Shown here in pieces: positions 60,709-64,000 of a stretch of 64,000 bases of DNA. The position numbers and the translations under genes are program-made. Under the pieces are notes generated by a model. The model was given only the letters and a program-made list of their open reading frames with translations, did not search any database and was not told the origin of the DNA. Position 1 is the stretch's first letter; the number at the start of each line of letters is the position of its first letter. The DNA comes from Pontibacterium sp049603715 (GTDB taxonomy: Bacteria > Pseudomonadota > Gammaproteobacteria > Pseudomonadales > Balneatricaceae). The DNA lies in assembly GCA_049603715.1 (NCBI GenBank), contig JBMYSW010000014.1, positions 23,110-87,109 on the forward strand, in the 5' to 3' direction.

Positions 60709-61599
60709 TTATTGGTTTTGCAGCGCGCGAATGCGTGCATCTAGCGGTGGGTGAGATGCCATTAACGACATGAAACCCTGCTTGAAGTTGCTGTTGATAC
60801 CAAAGGCAGTAAGTTGGCCTGGTAGCTCTTCATGGATGGCTTCTTGCTCTGCTTTAAGGCGCTGAAGCGCACCAATCATCGCGTGATTTGACGAGAGTGC
60901 AGCACCGGATGCGTCGGCGCGGTACTCGCGAAAGCGTGAGAACCAAGCAACGACCATAGAAGCCAGAATACCAAAGGCAATTTCAAATATGATCACTGTA
61001 ACGAAGTAACCAATACCTTGGCCGGCTGTTTCGCCTTCGTCGTCGCGCTTTAAGAAGCTGTCGACGGCATAGGCTGCAATGCGGGCAAAGAACATCACAA
61101 AGGTGTTTACCACGCCTTGTACAAGGGCAAGTGTCACCATATCACCGTTGGCAACGTGGCCAATTTCGTGCGCAAGTACGGCACGAATTTCTTCTGGGCG
61201 AAAGCGCTGCAACAAACCAGTACTTACCGCAACCAACGCATCGTTTTTGTTCCAGCCTGTGGCAAATGCGTTGGATTGGTGTGACGGAAAGATGCCAACC
61301 TCAGGCATTTTGATGCCTGCTTTGTCTGCCAGCTCGGCCACTGTATCCATCAGCCATTGTTCATCGGCATTACGAGGTGAAGTGATGATTTGTGTGCCCG
61401 TTGACTTCTTTGCCATCCATTTGGATAGGAACAGCGAAATGAACGAGCCAACAAAACCAAACACCGCACAGAAAACGAGCAGGTTGCCTAGGTCTAGGCC
61501 TGCTTGTGATGTGTAATTGCTCACACCTAATAGGCTTAACACAATACCTGCGACGATAAGCACCGCAAGGTTGGTCGCTAAGAATAAAAGTATACGCAT
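60709..61599 (-). CDS. htpX: HtpX, heat-shock membrane zinc protease
   Basis: The 296-residue M48B protein has two N-terminal membrane helices (LLFLATNLAVLIVAGIVL; LLVFCAVFGFVGSFISLF), the zinc motif HEIGH in VLAHEIGHVANGD, the third ligand glutamate in FREYRADASGAAL, and two further helices. HtpX degrades misfolded membrane proteins with FtsH. A sigma-32-type promoter lies about 85-105 bases upstream of the start. Monocistronic, with a strong terminator. Confidence 0.96.
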   Translation of the reverse strand: MRILLFLATNLAVLIVAGIVLSLLGVSNYTSQAGLDLGNLLVFCAVFGFVGSFISLFLSKWMAKKSTGTQIITSPRNADEQWLMDTVAELADKAGIKMPEVGIFPSHQSNAFATGWNKNDALVAVSTGLLQRFRPEEIRAVLAHEIGHVANGDMVTLALVQGVVNTFVMFFARIAAYAVDSFLKRDDEGETAGQGIGYFVTVIIFEIAFGILASMVVAWFSRFREYRADASGAALSSNHAMIGALQRLKAEQEAIHEELPGQLTAFGINSNFKQGFMSLMASHPPLDARIRALQNQ

Positions 61600-61678
61600 T
61601 GTTGAGGTTTTCCTCTGCTATGTTAAATCGAATTTGGGCACTCTCGCGGTTTTTGATCACGCTGAGCTGATACCGCTA

Positions 61679-61707
61679 ATAATAGGGGTGCTTTGTTAAT
61701 ATTCAAG
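61679..61707 (-). promoter_or_regulatory. sigma-32 (heat-shock) type promoter of htpX
   Basis: The minus strand reads CTTGAA (61702-61707), then 13 bases, then CCCCTATTA (from 61688 down). This is near the CTTGAA-N13-CCCCAT consensus of RpoH promoters and fits the known heat-shock control of htpX. Confidence 0.72.
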
Positions 61708-61851
61708 CACTGTTAATGCTTTAGTCTCTGCTATGGGGCTACTTCTATCAGTGGCCGCTAATCTACTGATTTTCACACAAAAAGTACCGAATTAAGTCTA
61801 GGTCGGTGGACGTAAGTTGATTATACTTTGCGGCTTTTGGCTGGGCGGACC

Positions 61852-62757
61852 ATGCAAGCGGTAATTGCAGAAATAGACAAGCATTTTGACTTGGCAAACG
61901 GGGAAGCGCGTCGCCTTTTTCACGGGCGGGGGCATCGCTTTGAGGGCTTTGAACACCTAGTGGTGGACTGCTTTTTGCCTGTTATTGTAATTCGTGCTTA
62001 CGCGCCTTTGCTGCAAGATCACTTGGATACTTTGGTAGAGCACTTTACGTCCAAGGCGGGGGTCGAGGGCGTGGTGCTGCAATACCGAGGTTCTGAAGCA
62101 AAAAACCAAGTCGAAGTGGTTTGGGGGCAAGTCCCTAAGCAGTTAGTGGCGACTGAAGGCGGCTTAAAGTTTCAGTTATCACCTTTGGCGGTGCAAAACA
62201 GCGGCTTATTTTTAGACATGCGTGCAGGCCGAGATTGGGTAAGAAAGCACGCCCAAGGCCGACGAGTGTTAAATCTTTTTGCATATACCTGTGGCTTTTC
62301 TGTTTATGCTTTGGCCGGAGACGCCGATTACGTAGTTAATCTGGACATGGCGAAGGGGGCTTTGCGAACCGGGCAAAAAAACCACGAGTTAAACGAGCTA
62401 GACCGCTCGCGGGTGTCGTTTTTAAGCCATGACTTATTTAAGTCATGGGGAAAGTTAAAGCGCTTGGGGCCTTACGATTTGATCATTATTGATCCGCCAA
62501 GCTTCCAAAAAGGTAGCTTTGTCGCCGAAATGGACTATAAAAAAGTGATTAGGCGTTTGCCTGATCTGCTCACTGAGCATGGTCAGGTACTTGCGTGTCA
62601 CAACGACCCGAGCCAGAACACAGATTTTTTAATTAACGAAATGGCAGCTCATTGCCCGTCGTTAACGTTTGATCAACGCATTAACAACCCCGACGAGTTT
62701 GCAGATGCATTTGCAGAGCGCGGGCTAAAAACCTTGTTATTTTCTCAAGAGGTGTAA
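61852..62757 (+). CDS. class I SAM-dependent rRNA-type methyltransferase
   Basis: From ATG 61852 the protein has 301 residues. A TTG 24 bases upstream lies within a likely -10 sequence, so it is not the start. The RlmI/RlmK-like layout is visible: VQNSGLFLDMRAGRDWVRKH, the SAM-binding VLNLFAYTCGFSVYALAGDA, NLDMAKGALRTGQKNHELN and the catalytic IIDPPSFQKGSF. No PUA domain precedes it. Its RNA target is not known. It is followed directly by the exonuclease gene. Confidence 0.85.
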   Translation: MQAVIAEIDKHFDLANGEARRLFHGRGHRFEGFEHLVVDCFLPVIVIRAYAPLLQDHLDTLVEHFTSKAGVEGVVLQYRGSEAKNQVEVVWGQVPKQLVATEGGLKFQLSPLAVQNSGLFLDMRAGRDWVRKHAQGRRVLNLFAYTCGFSVYALAGDADYVVNLDMAKGALRTGQKNHELNELDRSRVSFLSHDLFKSWGKLKRLGPYDLIIIDPPSFQKGSFVAEMDYKKVIRRLPDLLTEHGQVLACHNDPSQNTDFLINEMAAHCPSLTFDQRINNPDEFADAFAERGLKTLLFSQEV

Positions 62758-63231
62758 GTGGACATCATATTTCTAGACATTGAAGCCAGCGGTTTGGCCA
62801 GTGCCTCTTACCCTATCGAAATTGCGTGGGCATGGCCCGAGCAAGACAAAGAAGACAGCTTCTTAATTGACCCCACTTCTGCCGATGGCTGGGAGTATTG
62901 GGATGAGTACGCAGAAGAGATTCACTGCATTGATCGTAACGAGCTGATTGAACAAGGCGTTTCGGTTGAAGAGGCCGCTGAGCGTCTTCACTCGCAGCTC
63001 AAAGGTCGTACGGTGATTAGTGATGCCCAGACCTTTGATTCGTTTTGGATGAATCGATTGTTTGACGAGGTGTCAATGCGTCCTGAGTTTAAACTGGTGG
63101 GCGTAGAGACCGTTTTAACGCCTGTGGAGCTAGAGGCGTACAAGGAGCAAAGCCGCCTTCAGCGCCGCTACCACCGCGCCTTGTCTGATGTGCATGCCAT
63201 GATTACTTTGTTTAATGAGGTGCGTGCCTAG
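62758..63231 (+). CDS. DEDD-type 3'-5' exonuclease-like protein
   Basis: The 157-residue protein starts at a GTG placed directly after the methyltransferase stop. It has the DEDDh pattern: FLDIEASG (Asp-Glu), VISDAQTFDSFWMNRLFDEV (third Asp) and HRALSDVHAMITLF (His and final Asp). It is short for the family and lacks other domains. The substrate is unknown; it shares a message with an RNA methyltransferase. Confidence 0.78.
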   Translation: MDIIFLDIEASGLASASYPIEIAWAWPEQDKEDSFLIDPTSADGWEYWDEYAEEIHCIDRNELIEQGVSVEEAAERLHSQLKGRTVISDAQTFDSFWMNRLFDEVSMRPEFKLVGVETVLTPVELEAYKEQSRLQRRYHRALSDVHAMITLFNEVRA

Positions 63232-63286
63232 GCGTTTGCTGCACGCCTATGGCTGAGCCTGCCCAAGCTCATACAGCGCCAGATAT

Positions 63287-63325
63287 AAAAGTGCCCAACC
63301 AAATACTTGGTCGGGCACTTTTTTT
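63287..63325. terminator. bidirectional terminator, exonuclease / HDOD genes
   Basis: AAAAGTGCCCAACCAA pairs with TTGGTCGGGCACTTTT around ATAC (one mismatch), with seven T on the plus side. It serves the converging genes ending at 63231 and 63342. Confidence 0.88.
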
Positions 63326-63341
63326 GCCAAAAGAGCGAAGG

Positions 63342-64000
63342 TTAAGCTGCTTCTGCGAGGCTTTCCATTCCAGATTCAAGAGCGAGTGCGTCTTCAAGGG
63401 AATCTAGCATTTCATTGCTGATGCCAGCGATGTTAAGAAGCTCCTCGGTGAACTTAGGTGCTATGTCCTCAACGGTAAGTTCGTTGCGTTGCGCAGCATT
63501 AATAATGCAGCCAATGTTAATGCAGGCTGCAACGGCACTAGGCTCTTCAAAGTTTGCTGGGGTTTTGTGCTGGAGCACGGCTTCACCCATCTCTGCTGGG
63601 AACTTCCAAAAATCCAACAAGGCTTGACCTGCTTGCGGTGTGATAAAACCAAGGCGTTCCATCTCAGCCGCTGAGCGACTGGTTTTGTCTTGCTCAATAC
63701 GAGTTTGAATGGCCAGTGCCAGTTTGGGTTTTGCGAGGTGTAACAAAAGGCGGCCGATGTTGTGAATCAAGCCTGCGGTAAAGGCGATATCTGGGTCTAC
63801 TTTGTTGCTAAAGTTTGCAGCCCAGCGCGCTGCAGTGGCCACCAAAAAGGCTTCGCTCCAAAACTTTTTAAGGTCTAAACCTTCAACTTCTTTTACCGAG
63901 CCTGCGATGCCTGAGGCAATAACCATCGTCTTTAAACGAGCCATACCTAGCATAACAACGGCTTCGTCAATGGATGAAACTTTGCGACTCAAGCCAAAGT
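63342..64000 (-). CDS. HDOD-domain signalling protein, truncated by the window edge
   Basis: Only the last 219 codons are inside the window; the frame is open to base 64000 and reads ...FGLSRKVSSIDEAVVMLGMA, so the apparent TTG start at 63992 is not real. The HDOD core is clear: FTAGLIHNIGRLLLHLAKP, GFITPQAGQALLDFWKFPAE and LQHKTPANFEEPSAVAACIN. HDOD proteins are HD-type signalling domains without phosphodiesterase activity that often act with motility and c-di-GMP systems. Any N-terminal receiver or partner domain lies outside the window. Confidence 0.85.
   Translation of the reverse strand, partial: FGLSRKVSSIDEAVVMLGMARLKTMVIASGIAGSVKEVEGLDLKKFWSEAFLVATAARWAANFSNKVDPDIAFTAGLIHNIGRLLLHLAKPKLALAIQTRIEQDKTSRSAAEMERLGFITPQAGQALLDFWKFPAEMGEAVLQHKTPANFEEPSAVAACINIGCIINAAQRNELTVEDIAPKFTEELLNIAGISNEMLDSLEDALALESGMESLAEAA

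Noticed and set aside
60591..60773. 60-codon frame between glnN and htpX
   Set aside because: It crosses the htpX terminator and the antisense of htpX.

Overview
The window is a contiguous piece of a gammaproteobacterial chromosome, most likely from a marine, motile heterotroph of the Oceanospirillales or Cellvibrionales type. The main indications are a Pil-Chp chemotaxis cluster, assimilatory nitrate and nitrite reduction, sigma-54-like promoters, a glucosylglycerate (compatible-solute) cluster, EpmC, PdxB, HtpX and a type III glutamine synthetase. I see no rRNA, tRNA, CRISPR array, insertion sequence or prophage. Coding density is high. The species cannot be fixed from sequence reading alone.

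Layout. 1-155: the 5' end of a gene leaving the window. 421-5844: pyrroloquinoline quinone synthesis (pqqA, B, C, D, E, then an S9 peptidase). 5850-15920: a small GTPase divergent from a Pil-Chp type chemosensory operon (two response regulators, CheW-like protein, PilJ-like transducer, very long ChpA-like hybrid kinase, secreted PilJ-domain protein). 15996-17508: periplasmic endonuclease and a peroxiredoxin-glutaredoxin fusion. 17753-25599: nirD, nirB, an FAD reductase and the nrtABD nitrate transporter, all on the minus strand. 26048-30009: glucosylglycerate synthesis and phosphorolysis. 30404-33458: a two-component system with a MipA-like outer-membrane protein. 33546-39115: nasS-nasT divergent from nasA-mobA. 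39217-50187: housekeeping and small operons (DUF898/M48 pair, FKBP, aminotransferase, uvrB, FecR protein, XRE-cupin and LuxR regulators, lipoprotein, epmC). 50191-51379: SCO1 and a partner. 51617-51857: an apparently Fur-controlled non-coding transcript. 51897-57534: a transducer, pdxB, a PilZ protein, an NAD-kinase-like protein and a lipoprotein. 57858-60032: glnN with a sigma-54-type promoter. 60709 to the end: htpX with a heat-shock-type promoter, an rRNA-type methyltransferase, a DEDD-type exonuclease and a truncated HDOD protein.

How it fits together. Nitrate is imported by NrtABD, reduced by NasA (which needs the MobA-made cofactor), then by NirBD to ammonium, which GlnN can fix into glutamine. 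NasS senses nitrate and NasT is an ANTAR antiterminator. The nrtA, FAD-nirBD and nasA transcripts each have a terminator hairpin just upstream of the first gene, as expected for NasT control. The nrtA leader carries at its predicted 5' end a stem-loop with an ANTAR-like hexaloop. Sigma-54-type promoters are readable upstream of nrtA, the FAD-nirB operon and glnN, each with TTTGGTGCG-type sequences further upstream that look like NtrC half-sites. The glucosylglycerate operon sits inside this nitrogen island and shares part of that motif, which suggests (inference) that a nitrogen-free osmolyte is made when nitrogen is scarce.

The most notable loci are the Fur-promoter non-coding region at 51617-51857, the NasT-type leaders, the twin motif upstream of glnN, the repeat-built N-terminal half of the ChpA-like kinase with its extra secreted PilJ-domain protein, and a transducer whose sensor domain is cytoplasmic and C-terminal.
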